This document shows positions 1-8,913 of a stretch of DNA of 64,000 bases, one piece after another. The first letter of the stretch is position 1; the number at the start of each line of letters is the position of its first letter. The stretch spans positions 62,001 through 126,000 of the forward strand of contig JADZCN010000113.1 of assembly GCA_020851565.1 (NCBI GenBank), given 5' to 3'. This stretch comes from Acidobacteriota bacterium (lineage in GTDB: Bacteria > Acidobacteriota > Vicinamibacteria > Vicinamibacterales > UBA2999). The notes under the pieces were generated by a model. It was not told where the DNA came from. It did no database searches and worked only from the letters and a program-made list of their open reading frames with translations. The position numbers and the translations under genes were made by a program.

Positions 1-19
1 GCAGGAACTGGCCGCGGCG

Positions 20-670
20 ATGCGGGCGATCGTCGACGGCGTCACCAGCACGCCGGCCGCGTCTGCGGCATCGGGCGACGGCTGGAGCCTGACGGGATCG
101 GTGAGCGGCGCCCGGCGAGGCGCGCTCGAGGTGTGGGTCGACCTCGGAGGCGCCGAGACCCTCGCCCGGCGCATCACCGGCGTCGAGGCCCCGGACAAGC
201 CGGCGATCATCGCGCTGCTCCGCGACCTGTGGACGCGGGCGGCGACGGCGCTCTGCAGCCAGCCGGCGCACGCGGGACTGGCCATCGGCTTCGGATCGGC
301 ACGGGCCATGGGGTCGCCCCGGAGCGGGACGGTGTACGAACTGTGCGCGGACGGGTTCGTGGCGCGCGTCGTCGTGGCCGACCGCCTGTCGGCGCCGGGC
401 GCCGGCGTGCACGAGAACCTCGATGTCGTGCTCGACATCGATCTGCCGCTGGTGGTGCGGTTCGCGCGGACCATGCTGCCCATCCGGACCCTGGCCGCAC
501 TCGGGCCCGGCAGCGTCGTCGACATGGAGCGATCGCCCGACGAGCCCGTCCAGATCCTGGTGGGCGATCGCGTGATCGCGCACGGCGAGGTGGTGGTCGT
601 GGGCGGCAACTACGGCGTGAGGATTACGGACGTGACGAGCCCCGCGGCGCGGGTGCGGCTGGAGGCATGA
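20..670 (+). CDS. fliN: Flagellar motor switch protein FliN/FliY-type (C-terminal SpoA domain); probably 5'-truncated because the frame is open to the window edge
   Basis: C-terminus LDIDLPLVVRFARTMLPIRTLAALGPGSVVDMERSPDEPVQILVGDRVIAHGEVVVVGGNYGVRITDV is a classic FliN/SpoA signature; frame open upstream to base 2. Confidence 0.85.
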   Translation: MRAIVDGVTSTPAASAASGDGWSLTGSVSGARRGALEVWVDLGGAETLARRITGVEAPDKPAIIALLRDLWTRAATALCSQPAHAGLAIGFGSARAMGSPRSGTVYELCADGFVARVVVADRLSAPGAGVHENLDVVLDIDLPLVVRFARTMLPIRTLAALGPGSVVDMERSPDEPVQILVGDRVIAHGEVVVVGGNYGVRITDVTSPAARVRLEA

Positions 671-1063
671 GTGGTGACGTCGGACGTGTTGATCTACGGA
701 GTGGCGGCGGTGGGGCTGGTGGCCCTCGCCGAAGCGCTGGTGCTGTTCCGGCTGTCGAAGGCCCTCGGTGCGGTCGCGCGCTTCGGGGAGCGCATGGCCC
801 ATCTCACCTCGGCCCTCGAGCTGCTCACCGACACCACGGAGGCCGGATTGACCAACGTGGCCCGCGAGCTCGAACGGAGCGCCGCGCCTCGGGCGGCGCG
901 CTCCAGCCGAAGCTCGACGGCCCGCCGCATCGCGGGCGCGGCGCGCCGCGGCGAGGCCGTCGGCGACATCGCCTCGCGGGAGGGCCTGTCGGAGAGCGAG
1001 GTCAACCTGCACCTCCAGCTCTCGAAGCCGAAGGGAGGCGGGCGTGGCGCGATGCGCAGTTGA
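671..1063 (+). CDS. Membrane-anchored DUF2802-like protein of flagellar operons
   Basis: N-terminal TM helix, coiled coil, C-terminal HTH-like RGEAVGDIASREGLSESEVNLHLQL; GTG start abutting fliN stop. Confidence 0.6.
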   Translation: MVTSDVLIYGVAAVGLVALAEALVLFRLSKALGAVARFGERMAHLTSALELLTDTTEAGLTNVARELERSAAPRAARSSRSSTARRIAGAARRGEAVGDIASREGLSESEVNLHLQLSKPKGGGRGAMRS

Positions 1064-1895
1064 GAGCTGCGGGCGCTGGCGCCCCGACCTGTTCGTCAGG
1101 CGCGGCGTGGGCGCGCGCGTGGACGGCCGGTGGTTCTGCTCGCGCGCGTGCATCGAGCTCATGGCGCGCGAGCGCCTGTCAGCGGGCAAGCCGTTCGCGG
1201 CGGGCCTGCCGAGCGTCCCGCCCGTGCGCCTGGGGACCCTCCTGGCCGCCAGGGGGGTGTGCGACAGCGCGTCGCTGTCGCGTGCGCTGGAGGCGCAGCG
1301 GGAGTCGGGGCTGAAGCTCGGCGAGCAGCTCCAGGCGATGGGCGCCGCGGACAAGCAGACCGTGCTGACCGCCCTGGCCACCCAGTTCGGCGTGCGCTGC
1401 CTGCCGGCGTTCGATCCGGCGACCGTGCGGCACGCGCCCGGCGGCCTCTCGCGCGAGGCCGTCCGCGCGCTCCGCATCGCACCGATCAGCGATCCCCTCG
1501 AGGGGCGCGTCCGCGTCGCCTCCCCGGCACCGGTCCGCCGCCGCGCGCTCGGTGCCTTGCGCCAGCTGACCGGCTGGACGCTCGAGGTGTACCTGGTGAC
1601 CGACGAAGACTGGACGGCCATTCTCGCGCACTACGGCGCGGACCCGCGCCAGGACGCGGCGCGGCCGCAGCCGGAGTTCGTGCGCACGACGAGCGTGGCG
1701 GACGCCGCCGCGCGTATCGCCGCCGCGGCCTCTCGGGGCCGGCAGGCCACCGTCATCGAGGCGCGGTGGGAAGACCACGCGTGGATTCGCGTCCAGGGAC
1801 CCGACGTGATGGAGGACGTCTGCCTCGCGCTCCCGGAGGGTCCGTCACCGATCACAGAGGAGGCGCCATGGCCGGCGGCTACTACGTCGCGCTGA
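1044..1895 (+). CDS. Standalone MshEN (GspE/PilB N-terminal) domain protein with N-terminal CxxxxC...CxxxC zinc-finger-like segment
   Basis: Tandem motif RLGTLLAARGVCDSASLSRALEAQ-RESGL-KLGEQLQAMGAADKQTVLTALATQ; no ATPase domain. Confidence 0.7.
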   Translation: MARCAVESCGRWRPDLFVRRGVGARVDGRWFCSRACIELMARERLSAGKPFAAGLPSVPPVRLGTLLAARGVCDSASLSRALEAQRESGLKLGEQLQAMGAADKQTVLTALATQFGVRCLPAFDPATVRHAPGGLSREAVRALRIAPISDPLEGRVRVASPAPVRRRALGALRQLTGWTLEVYLVTDEDWTAILAHYGADPRQDAARPQPEFVRTTSVADAAARIAAAASRGRQATVIEARWEDHAWIRVQGPDVMEDVCLALPEGPSPITEEAPWPAATTSR

Positions 1896-2590
1896 GCGCG
1901 ATGCGCACCCGCATCGACCAGCTCGATCGCCTGGCGGACGAGATCGCCAACGCGAGCACGCCGGGCTTCAAGGGCGAGCGCGCCGGCCACGCCAAGGCGC
2001 CGCGCCCGAGCTTTGCCGCCGCCTTCGAGACGGCCATCGACGTCACCACCGGCGCCAGGCGGCTCGACACGCGTGCCGGGACGATCGTCAACACCGGCCA
2101 GGCGCTCGACCTGGCCATCGATGGCCACGGCTTCCTCGCCGTCGAGACACCCGCCGGCACCCGCTACACGCGGAACGGCCACCTCGCCCGCCAGGCGGAC
2201 GGCACGCTCATCACTGCCGATGGCGCCCCGGTGCTGGGTGAGAACGGCCCGATCAAGGTCGGCGCCGGACCGGTCCACGTCCAGCCGGACGGAACCGTGA
2301 CGAGCGACGGCGCCACGGCCGGCCGCCTGCGCATCGTCACGTTCGCGGATCCGACGAAGCTGGTCCGCGAGGGCACGTCGCTGCTCAGGGCGGACGAGGG
2401 CTCGGGGCCGACCGTGGTGGCCGAGCCCACGGTCTTCGCGGGCTCCCTCGAGCAATCCAATGTCTCGGTCGTCGAGCGGGTGGCCGAGCTCACGACCGTG
2501 TCACGCAACTTCGAGGCCCTGCAGCGGGCCGTGGCCGTGCTGATGAACGACATCGACGGACGCACCATCGAGTCGATCGGCCGGCGCTAG
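1868..2590 (+). CDS. flgF: Flagellar basal-body rod protein FlgF
   Basis: MAGGYYVALSAMRTRIDQLDRLADEIANASTPGFKG; ATG at 1868 in the 1130-2590 frame; immediately upstream of flgG. Confidence 0.88.
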   Translation: MAGGYYVALSAMRTRIDQLDRLADEIANASTPGFKGERAGHAKAPRPSFAAAFETAIDVTTGARRLDTRAGTIVNTGQALDLAIDGHGFLAVETPAGTRYTRNGHLARQADGTLITADGAPVLGENGPIKVGAGPVHVQPDGTVTSDGATAGRLRIVTFADPTKLVREGTSLLRADEGSGPTVVAEPTVFAGSLEQSNVSVVERVAELTTVSRNFEALQRAVAVLMNDIDGRTIESIGRR

Positions 2591-2610
2591 GGCCAGGAGG
2601 ACAAAGACCC

Positions 2611-3399
2611 ATGATTCGCGCACTCTACACGGCGGCCAGCGGCATGAACGCGCAGCAGGCCAATATCGACAACGTCGCGCACAACATCGCCAACGTCAAC
2701 ACGTCGGGGTTCAAGAAGACCCACATGCAGTTCGAGGATCTCGTGTACCAGGAGACGCGGGTCCCCGGCTCGCCGACGTCGGTGGCCGGCGAGAGCCCGG
2801 TCGGGCTCGCCACCGGCCTGGGCACGCGCCCCCTCGCCTCGTCGCGGGACTTCAGCTCCGGCAACCTGCGCGCCACCAACGCGCCGCTCGATCTGGCCAT
2901 CGAGGGCGACGGGTTCTTCAAGGTGACACTCCCCGACGGCACGACGGGCTACACCCGCGCGGGCGCGCTGGTCCGCGACGCGCAGGGCATGCTCGTCACC
3001 ATGTCGGGCTACCCGCTCGAGCCGCAGATCGCCGTGCCGGAGAACGCCACCTCGGTGAGCATCTCGCGCGAGGGTATCGTCTCGGCGGCGATCGCCGGGC
3101 AGAACGGCGCCCAGCAGCTGGGCAACATCGAGCTCGCGACGTTCCAGAACCCGGCGGGACTCAAGGCTACGGGGGGCAACATCTTCGTCACGACCACGGC
3201 CTCGGGAGAGCCGCAGGCCGGCGCGCCGGGCACCGACGGCCGCGGCACGATTGCCCAGGGCTTCCTCGAGGACTCCAACGTCAGCGTCGTCGAGGAGATG
3301 GTCAACATGATCCTCGGCCAGCGCGCGTACGAGGCCAACTCCAAGGTGATCAGGGCCGCCGACGAGATGCTGGCGCAGGTCAACAACCTGGTGCGGTGA
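2611..3399 (+). CDS. flgG: Flagellar distal rod protein FlgG
   Basis: MIRALYTAASGMNAQQANIDNVAHNIANVNTSGFKK... C-term NVSVVEEMVNMILGQRAYEANSKVI. Confidence 0.97.
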   Translation: MIRALYTAASGMNAQQANIDNVAHNIANVNTSGFKKTHMQFEDLVYQETRVPGSPTSVAGESPVGLATGLGTRPLASSRDFSSGNLRATNAPLDLAIEGDGFFKVTLPDGTTGYTRAGALVRDAQGMLVTMSGYPLEPQIAVPENATSVSISREGIVSAAIAGQNGAQQLGNIELATFQNPAGLKATGGNIFVTTTASGEPQAGAPGTDGRGTIAQGFLEDSNVSVVEEMVNMILGQRAYEANSKVIRAADEMLAQVNNLVR

Positions 3400-4088
3400 T
3401 GCGCGCACTGCTCTTCGGCCTCATCGTCGCCTCGACGAGCGGATCGGGGGCGCAGGCGCCCGACGCCGATGCGATGGTTCGCGAGGCCATCGTCGAGGCG
3501 CTGCGCTCCCGCATGGGCACCGAGGCGGAGGTCGCCATCGAGCGCCTCCGCCTGCCGGATGGGTGGCCGCACGGTGCCGTGCAGGCGCGACCCGATCCGG
3601 GCGCACGGCTCGGGCGGCCCATGCGCTTCGCCCTGGGAGCCACGCCCGATCGAACCGGCGCGGCCGTGGCCTGGACCGGCGTGGCGGAGGCCAACGTGCA
3701 CGTGCAGGTGCCGCACCTCCACACCCGCCGCGCCGTGCCGCGCGGCGCGACGATCACCGAGGCCGATGTCGCCCTCGTGCGCCATGCCGTCGATGGCGCG
3801 CTGCGCGCGTGGCCGTCGGCCGACGCCATCGGACGAAGCCGGGCGCTGCGCGACGTCGGCCCGGACACGTGCCTCGTACCCGCCAGCCTGGCGATGGCGC
3901 CCCTGGTGCGCGCCGGCCAGGAGGTGCAGGCCACCGCACGCGTCGGCGTCATCGTGGCCGAGGCCCGGCTGGTGGCCGCCGACCGCGGCGACATTGGATG
4001 GGTGATTCGGGTCGTGAATCCACGGAGTCGCCGGACGCTGAAGGCACGCGTCGTCGGCGCGGGAATGGTCGAGGTGATCCATGACTAG
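3396..4088 (+). CDS. flgA: Flagellar P-ring assembly chaperone FlgA
   Basis: SAF-like C-term (VPRGATITEADVALV... GQEVQATARVGVIVAEARLVAADRGDIGWVIRVVNPRS) between flgG and flgH. Confidence 0.85.
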   Translation: MMRALLFGLIVASTSGSGAQAPDADAMVREAIVEALRSRMGTEAEVAIERLRLPDGWPHGAVQARPDPGARLGRPMRFALGATPDRTGAAVAWTGVAEANVHVQVPHLHTRRAVPRGATITEADVALVRHAVDGALRAWPSADAIGRSRALRDVGPDTCLVPASLAMAPLVRAGQEVQATARVGVIVAEARLVAADRGDIGWVIRVVNPRSRRTLKARVVGAGMVEVIHD

Positions 4089-4782
4089 GCGACTGCTGCT
4101 CGCCGTGGCGATGGCCGTGCTGCCGTGCGCGGCGTGGGCCGGCCAGAAGCAGGAGTCCGGGGCCCAGGCGCCGGGCGGGACCGACAACTACGACGTGCTC
4201 GTCGCCCGCTACCTGGATGCCGCCCGGCGCACCGCCGCCGGTCCGGGGCTCGAGCCCGGCGCCTGGATGAACGGGCTGATGGGCGACCTCCGGGCGCGGC
4301 GCGTGAACGACCTGGTGACCGTCCGCGTGGAAGAGGTCATCGCCGCCAGCGGCACCGCCGACTCGACGCTGGCGAAGAACGGTTCGGCCTCCGCCGGCGT
4401 GAGCAGCTTCTTCGGCGCCGAGAAGATCATCCCCGACGCGCTCGACCCGTCGAACCTGGCGTCGCTCTCGTCGGGCACCGGCTTCAAGGGCGCGGGCACG
4501 ACCACCCGTGCCGGCACGCTGAGCGCGACGCTCACGGCCCGCGTCGCCGAGGTGCTGCCCAATGGCGACCTGGTCATCGAGGGCGTGCGCGAGATCGACA
4601 TCAACGGCGACCGCCAGATCGTCGTGCTGACCGGCGTGGCCCGTGTCGTGGACATCCGTCCCGGCAACATCCTGCCCTCCCCGGCCATCGGCCAGCTGCG
4701 CATCCGCTACTTCGGCAGGGGGCTCATCAAGGACAGCCTGTCGCCGGGCTGGCTGATTCGCGTGCTCAACAAGATTTTCTGA
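4081..4782 (+). CDS. flgH: Flagellar L-ring protein FlgH
   Basis: LRARRVNDLVTVRVEEVIAASGTADSTLAKNGS...LPNGDLVIEGVREIDINGDRQIVVLTGVARVVDI. Confidence 0.95.
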   Translation: MTRRLLLAVAMAVLPCAAWAGQKQESGAQAPGGTDNYDVLVARYLDAARRTAAGPGLEPGAWMNGLMGDLRARRVNDLVTVRVEEVIAASGTADSTLAKNGSASAGVSSFFGAEKIIPDALDPSNLASLSSGTGFKGAGTTTRAGTLSATLTARVAEVLPNGDLVIEGVREIDINGDRQIVVLTGVARVVDIRPGNILPSPAIGQLRIRYFGRGLIKDSLSPGWLIRVLNKIF

Positions 4783-4789
4783 AAGGGCG

Positions 4790-5908
4790 ATGATGCGACG
4801 TCTCTCACGTGACTGGCGGCTGGCGGTCGTGCTCGCGACGCTGCTCGCCGCACCCCTCTCGGCGCGGTCCGCCGCGCGGCTCAAGGACGTGGCCTCGCTG
4901 CAGGGCGTCGCCTCCACGCCGCTCATCGGCTATGGCCTCGTCGTCGGGCTCAACAAGACGGGCGATCGGCGGCAGACCATCTTCTCCACGCAGACGCTGG
5001 TCAACATGCTCGAGCGCCTGGGCGTGTCCGTCTCCGCCGGGCGCGTGAACATCGAGAACGTCGCCGCGGTCCTGGTCACGGCGGAGCTGCCCGCGTACGC
5101 CCGCGCCGGCGCGCGCCTCGACGTCACCGCCTCGTCGGTGGGCGATGCCCGGAGCCTCCAGGGCGGTACGCTCCTCGCCACGCCGCTTCGAGGTCCGGAG
5201 GGCCAGGTACACGCGATCGCCCAGGGGCCGCTGTCGATCGGCGGCTTCGGCGGCGGGGGCGCAGGCAACAGCGTCGCCGTGAACCATCTCACCGTCGGCC
5301 GCGTCCCGAGCGGCGGCCTCGTGCAGGTGGGCAGCGCCGCGGTTCTGCCATCGTCGGACACGCTGGCGCTCGCCCTGCGCGAGCCCGACTTCGTCAGCGC
5401 GTCGCGGGTGGCGCGCGCCGTCAACGAGGAGATGGGCAACGACACGGCACGCGTCGTGGATCCAGGGACGGTGCTCGTCCGCGTGCCCGAACAGTATCGG
5501 GGTGCGGTGGCCGACCTGATGGCACGCATCGAGGCCCTGCCGGTCGACACCGACGTACCCGCCCGCGTCGTCATCAACGAGCGCTCGGGGACCGTGGTGG
5601 TCGGCGGAGCCGTTCGGCTCGGCCCAGCCGCCGTCGCCCACGGCAACCTGTCGGTGCGCATCACGACCAGGTTCGAGGTCTCGCAGCCCGCGCCGCTCTC
5701 GCGCACGGGCGAGACGGCCATCGTCCCCAACGTGGGCGTGGACGTCCGCGAGCAGGCCGCCCGCCTCGTGACGCTCAGCGAGGGCACGACGCTCGACGCC
5801 GTGGTGGCGGCGCTCAACGCGCTCGGCGCCACCCCGCGCGACATCATCGCCATCATGCAGGCGCTGAAGGCCGCCGGGGCGCTCAGGGCCGAGATCGTGA
5901 TCCTGTAG
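4790..5908 (+). CDS. flgI: Flagellar P-ring protein FlgI
   Basis: RLKDVASLQGVASTPLIGYGLVVGLNKTGD...; full-length FlgI similarity by eye. Confidence 0.96.
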   Translation: MMRRLSRDWRLAVVLATLLAAPLSARSAARLKDVASLQGVASTPLIGYGLVVGLNKTGDRRQTIFSTQTLVNMLERLGVSVSAGRVNIENVAAVLVTAELPAYARAGARLDVTASSVGDARSLQGGTLLATPLRGPEGQVHAIAQGPLSIGGFGGGGAGNSVAVNHLTVGRVPSGGLVQVGSAAVLPSSDTLALALREPDFVSASRVARAVNEEMGNDTARVVDPGTVLVRVPEQYRGAVADLMARIEALPVDTDVPARVVINERSGTVVVGGAVRLGPAAVAHGNLSVRITTRFEVSQPAPLSRTGETAIVPNVGVDVREQAARLVTLSEGTTLDAVVAALNALGATPRDIIAIMQALKAAGALRAEIVIL

Positions 5909-5970
5909 GTTCTCGGGTTCTCAGGTGCGGGGGTTCTCGGGTTCGAGGTTCTCAGGTTCGGGGGTTCGAG
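5908..5970 (+). repeat. Degenerate tandem octamer GGTTCtCG/GGTTCtCA/GGTTCGGG, about 8 copies, between flgI and flgJ
   Basis: ggttctcg ggttctca ggtgcggg ggttctcg ggttcga ggttctca ggttcggg ggttcgag. Confidence 0.8.
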
Positions 5971-5972
5971 AG

Positions 5973-6785
5973 ATGAGCGACGTGACGGCAAGCCAGGGGA
6001 TCGGACGGGGTGGGGCGCCGGTGGCGGGCGACACCGACCGGGTGAGGATCCGGGCACTGGCCCAGCAGTTCGAATCGATGCTCCTGGCCCAGATGCTCGA
6101 GGGGATGAAGCAGGCCATGACCCCCGACGCCGAGAGCCAGGGCCTTGGTGGTCAGATCATGGGCGACACCATCAGTGCGGAGCTCGCGCTGGCGCTCGGG
6201 CGCGCGGGCGGCCTCGGTCTGTCCGAACTGGTGGGAACGGCGCTCGCCCGCCTCGACGCCGTTGGGGGCGGAAGACGCGCGCCCGAGGTCCCCTCCGGGG
6301 ACCCTCTCCCCGACCACATCGCCCCGCCGGTGGCCCCGTCCCTCGCATCTGCGGCCACGGCGCTTCCGGCGCCCGAGGGGCGGCCGTCCACGGTCACCTC
6401 CGACTTCGGCTGGCGGGTCGACCCCTTGAACGGCCGGCATCGCTTCCACGCCGGGCAGGATCTCCGCGCCGCCTACGGAGAGGAGGTCCGCAGCGCCACG
6501 GAGGGGACCGTCACATTTGCCGGCGAAAAGTCCGGCTACGGCCTCGTCCTCGTCGTCAGCCATGGAAGCGGGCTCGAAACACGGTATGCACACCTCTCGT
6601 CGGTGAACGTTCCCGAGGGCGCCCGCGTGCGGGCCGGGGACCTGATTGCCCGATCCGGCAGCAGCGGCCGTGTCACGGCTCCCCACCTGCACTTCGAGGT
6701 ACGGCAGCACGGGCAACCGGTGGATCCCGGGACGGTGGCCGGGCTCGTGCCAGCCGTTGGCTCGCCACCGGGTGGGGCGGACTGA
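5973..6785 (+). CDS. flgJ: FlgJ-type rod-binding domain fused to M23 (LytM) peptidase domain
   Basis: N-term RIRALAQQFESMLLAQMLEGMKQAM (rod-binding); C-term SDFGWRVDPLNGRHRFHAGQDLRAAYGEEVRSATEGTVTFAGEKSGYG...HLHFEVRQHGQPVDPG (M23). ATG at 5973 preferred over 5925 because the latter would translate the octamer repeat. Confidence 0.88.
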   Translation: MSDVTASQGIGRGGAPVAGDTDRVRIRALAQQFESMLLAQMLEGMKQAMTPDAESQGLGGQIMGDTISAELALALGRAGGLGLSELVGTALARLDAVGGGRRAPEVPSGDPLPDHIAPPVAPSLASAATALPAPEGRPSTVTSDFGWRVDPLNGRHRFHAGQDLRAAYGEEVRSATEGTVTFAGEKSGYGLVLVVSHGSGLETRYAHLSSVNVPEGARVRAGDLIARSGSSGRVTAPHLHFEVRQHGQPVDPGTVAGLVPAVGSPPGGAD

Positions 6786-6798
6786 TGCACGGTCGGGC

Positions 6799-6825
6799 TA
6801 AAGCCGATAACGCGAACGCCGATTG
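6799..6825 (+). promoter_or_regulatory. Candidate sigma28 (FliA) promoter TAAAG-N14-GCCGATTG upstream of flgM
   Basis: taaagccgataacgcgaacgccgattg. Confidence 0.65.
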
Positions 6826-6894
6826 CCTGATATATCGCGTCAGGGACGGATCCGTTCGGGCGGCGAGCCACGCCCGTGTTGAAGGCACACGACG

Positions 6895-7194
6895 ATGAAG
6901 ATCGACACCAACCGCACGAGCCTCGATTCGCTCGGCACCGTGAGGACCGACGGCACCGAGTCGACGGCGACGTCATCGGCTGGACGCACCGTCCGCCCGG
7001 CCCCGTCCGATGAGGTTCAGTTCTCGTCGAGCGCCCAGCTGGCGGGCGCCGCGGCCAAAGCTGCGGCGGGCGTGCCGGACATCCGCCCGGGAGAGGTCGA
7101 GCGCGCCCGTTCGCTGCTCGAGTCGGGAAAGCTCGGCGCCGATCCGTTCAAACTCGCCGACGCGCTGATCGACCGCGCGATCGAGGGCGACTAG
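6895..7194 (+). CDS. flgM: Anti-sigma28 factor FlgM
   Basis: DEVQFSSSAQLAGAAAKAAAGVPDIRPGEVERARSLLESGKLGADPFKLADALID. Confidence 0.88.
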   Translation: MKIDTNRTSLDSLGTVRTDGTESTATSSAGRTVRPAPSDEVQFSSSAQLAGAAAKAAAGVPDIRPGEVERARSLLESGKLGADPFKLADALIDRAIEGD

Positions 7195-7201
7195 TCACGC
7201 C

Positions 7202-7558
7202 ATGGGAGCGCTCGATGCCGCGGCCCGGCTGAACGCCTCGCTCGACGAGGTGGCCGCCGCTCTGGCCGCGCCCGATGCCGAGGCGCTCCTGGCGGCCGAG
7301 GCCGGCCTGGCGGCGGCGCTGGACGGACTCCGCCTGCCTGCCGACGCGGCCCCCGGCGAGCGGGCGGCCCTGGCCGCCGCCGTCGCCCGGGCCCGCGCCA
7401 CCCTGGCGCGGTGCCGCATCCTCGGCACGGCCCTCACCGATGCCACCCGCATCGCGCTCGCGGCCCAGGGCCGCGCCGCCGACTACGGCCCGTCGGGCGG
7501 GCCGATGCCCGTGCCCGCCAGCGGTACCCGCGGGCGCCATGTGCGCGCGAGGCTCTGA
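7202..7558 (+). CDS. flgN: FlgN-like flagellar chaperone
   Basis: Small Ala/Leu-rich helical protein between flgM and flgK; no strong motif. Confidence 0.55.
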   Translation: MGALDAAARLNASLDEVAAALAAPDAEALLAAEAGLAAALDGLRLPADAAPGERAALAAAVARARATLARCRILGTALTDATRIALAAQGRAADYGPSGGPMPVPASGTRGRHVRARL

Positions 7559-8913
7559 TGTCAGGTCTCTTCGGCACGCTCTCGATGACCGCCCGCGCGC
7601 TGGACGCGCAGCGCGCTGGCCTCACCGTCACCGGGCAGAACATCGCCAATCTCAACACCGAGGGATACGCGCGGCGTGCGCTCCTGCTCGCCGAATCGCT
7701 CATCGGTGGCGTGGAGGTCCAGGGCGTACGCGCGCGGCGCGACCTGCTGCTCGAAGCCCGGGTGCGCCAGGAGATTCCCGCGGAAGCCCGCGAGGCAGCG
7801 CTGGCCGACTCGCTGAGCGTCGTCGAGGCGGCACTGGGGCGCCCCGGCGAGTCGATCGACGCCCGCCTGTCGGCCTTCTTCGACAGCTTCTCCGCACTGG
7901 CCTCCGATCCGGCATCCACGGTCGCGCGCGACGGCGTGCTTCAGCAGGGACGACTCCTGGCCGGCGCCTTCAACGACATCGCGCGACGGCTCGCGTCGGC
8001 ACGGCGCGAGGCCGACGTGCAGGTGCGATCCGGCGTGGACCAGCTGAACGCGCTCGCCGCGCGGGTCGCGCGCCTGAACGAGGCCCTCGGCGGCACCGCC
8101 GGGGCCGACGGGGAGGCCCTGCGTGACGAGCGGGAGCTGGCCCTGCAGCAGATGGCCGAACTCGCCGACGTCGCGGTGCTCCACCGCGACGACGGGGCCG
8201 TGGACGTCTCCATCGCCGGCGGCAAGCCGCTGGTCATCGGCGCGTCGAGCTACCAGGTGGAGGTCACCAGCGCGCCCCCGGCAGGCCTGGCCACGCTGTC
8301 GATGGCGGGCGTGGACATCACCGGGGCCATCACTCGCGGCCGCATCGCCGGAGCGCTCGACTCGCGCGACACGCGCATCCCGGCCTATCTCGCCCGGCTC
8401 GACGAGCTCGCCTACGCCGTGGCTGATTCGGTGAACACGCTGCACCACACCGGGTTCGACCTGAACGGCGCAGCGGGGCAGGACTTCTTCACGCCGCTCG
8501 GCGGCGTCGCGGGGGCCGCCGCCGCCCTGCAACTCGATTCCGCCATCGACGCGGATCCGGCTCTGGTCGCCGCGTCCGGCACCGGCGCGCCGGGAGACAA
8601 CCAGGTGGCGCGGGCGCTCGCGGACTTGCGCGGCGCGCGCGCCGTCGGCGGGACGGCCACTTTCGCCGAGAGCTGGGGCCAGCTCGTGTACCGCGTCGGC
8701 AGCGACACCCAGGTCGCCCGGGCCGAGCAGCAGAGCCGCCACGAAGTGGTGGCGCAGGTGGCGCGGCTGCGCGATCAGGTGTCCGGCGTCTCGCTCGACG
8801 AGGAGTCGGCCAACATGCTCAAGTTCCAGCGGGCCTACGAGGCCAACGCCCGCTTTTTCACGACGGTCAACTCCGTGCTGGACACGCTCATGAACGTCGT
8901 CGGAGTCGCCTGA
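7558..8913 (+). CDS. flgK: Flagellar hook-associated protein FlgK
   Basis: MSGLFGTLSMTARALDAQRAGLTVTGQNIANLNTEGYARR... C-term SGVSLDEESANMLKFQRAYEANARFFTTVNSVLDTLMN. Confidence 0.95.
   Translation: MSGLFGTLSMTARALDAQRAGLTVTGQNIANLNTEGYARRALLLAESLIGGVEVQGVRARRDLLLEARVRQEIPAEAREAALADSLSVVEAALGRPGESIDARLSAFFDSFSALASDPASTVARDGVLQQGRLLAGAFNDIARRLASARREADVQVRSGVDQLNALAARVARLNEALGGTAGADGEALRDERELALQQMAELADVAVLHRDDGAVDVSIAGGKPLVIGASSYQVEVTSAPPAGLATLSMAGVDITGAITRGRIAGALDSRDTRIPAYLARLDELAYAVADSVNTLHHTGFDLNGAAGQDFFTPLGGVAGAAAALQLDSAIDADPALVAASGTGAPGDNQVARALADLRGARAVGGTATFAESWGQLVYRVGSDTQVARAEQQSRHEVVAQVARLRDQVSGVSLDEESANMLKFQRAYEANARFFTTVNSVLDTLMNVVGVA

Noticed and set aside
1130-2590. 486-aa plus ORF read as one protein
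   Set aside because: Only the segment from ATG 1868 is FlgF; the upstream part is a shadow frame of the MshEN gene.
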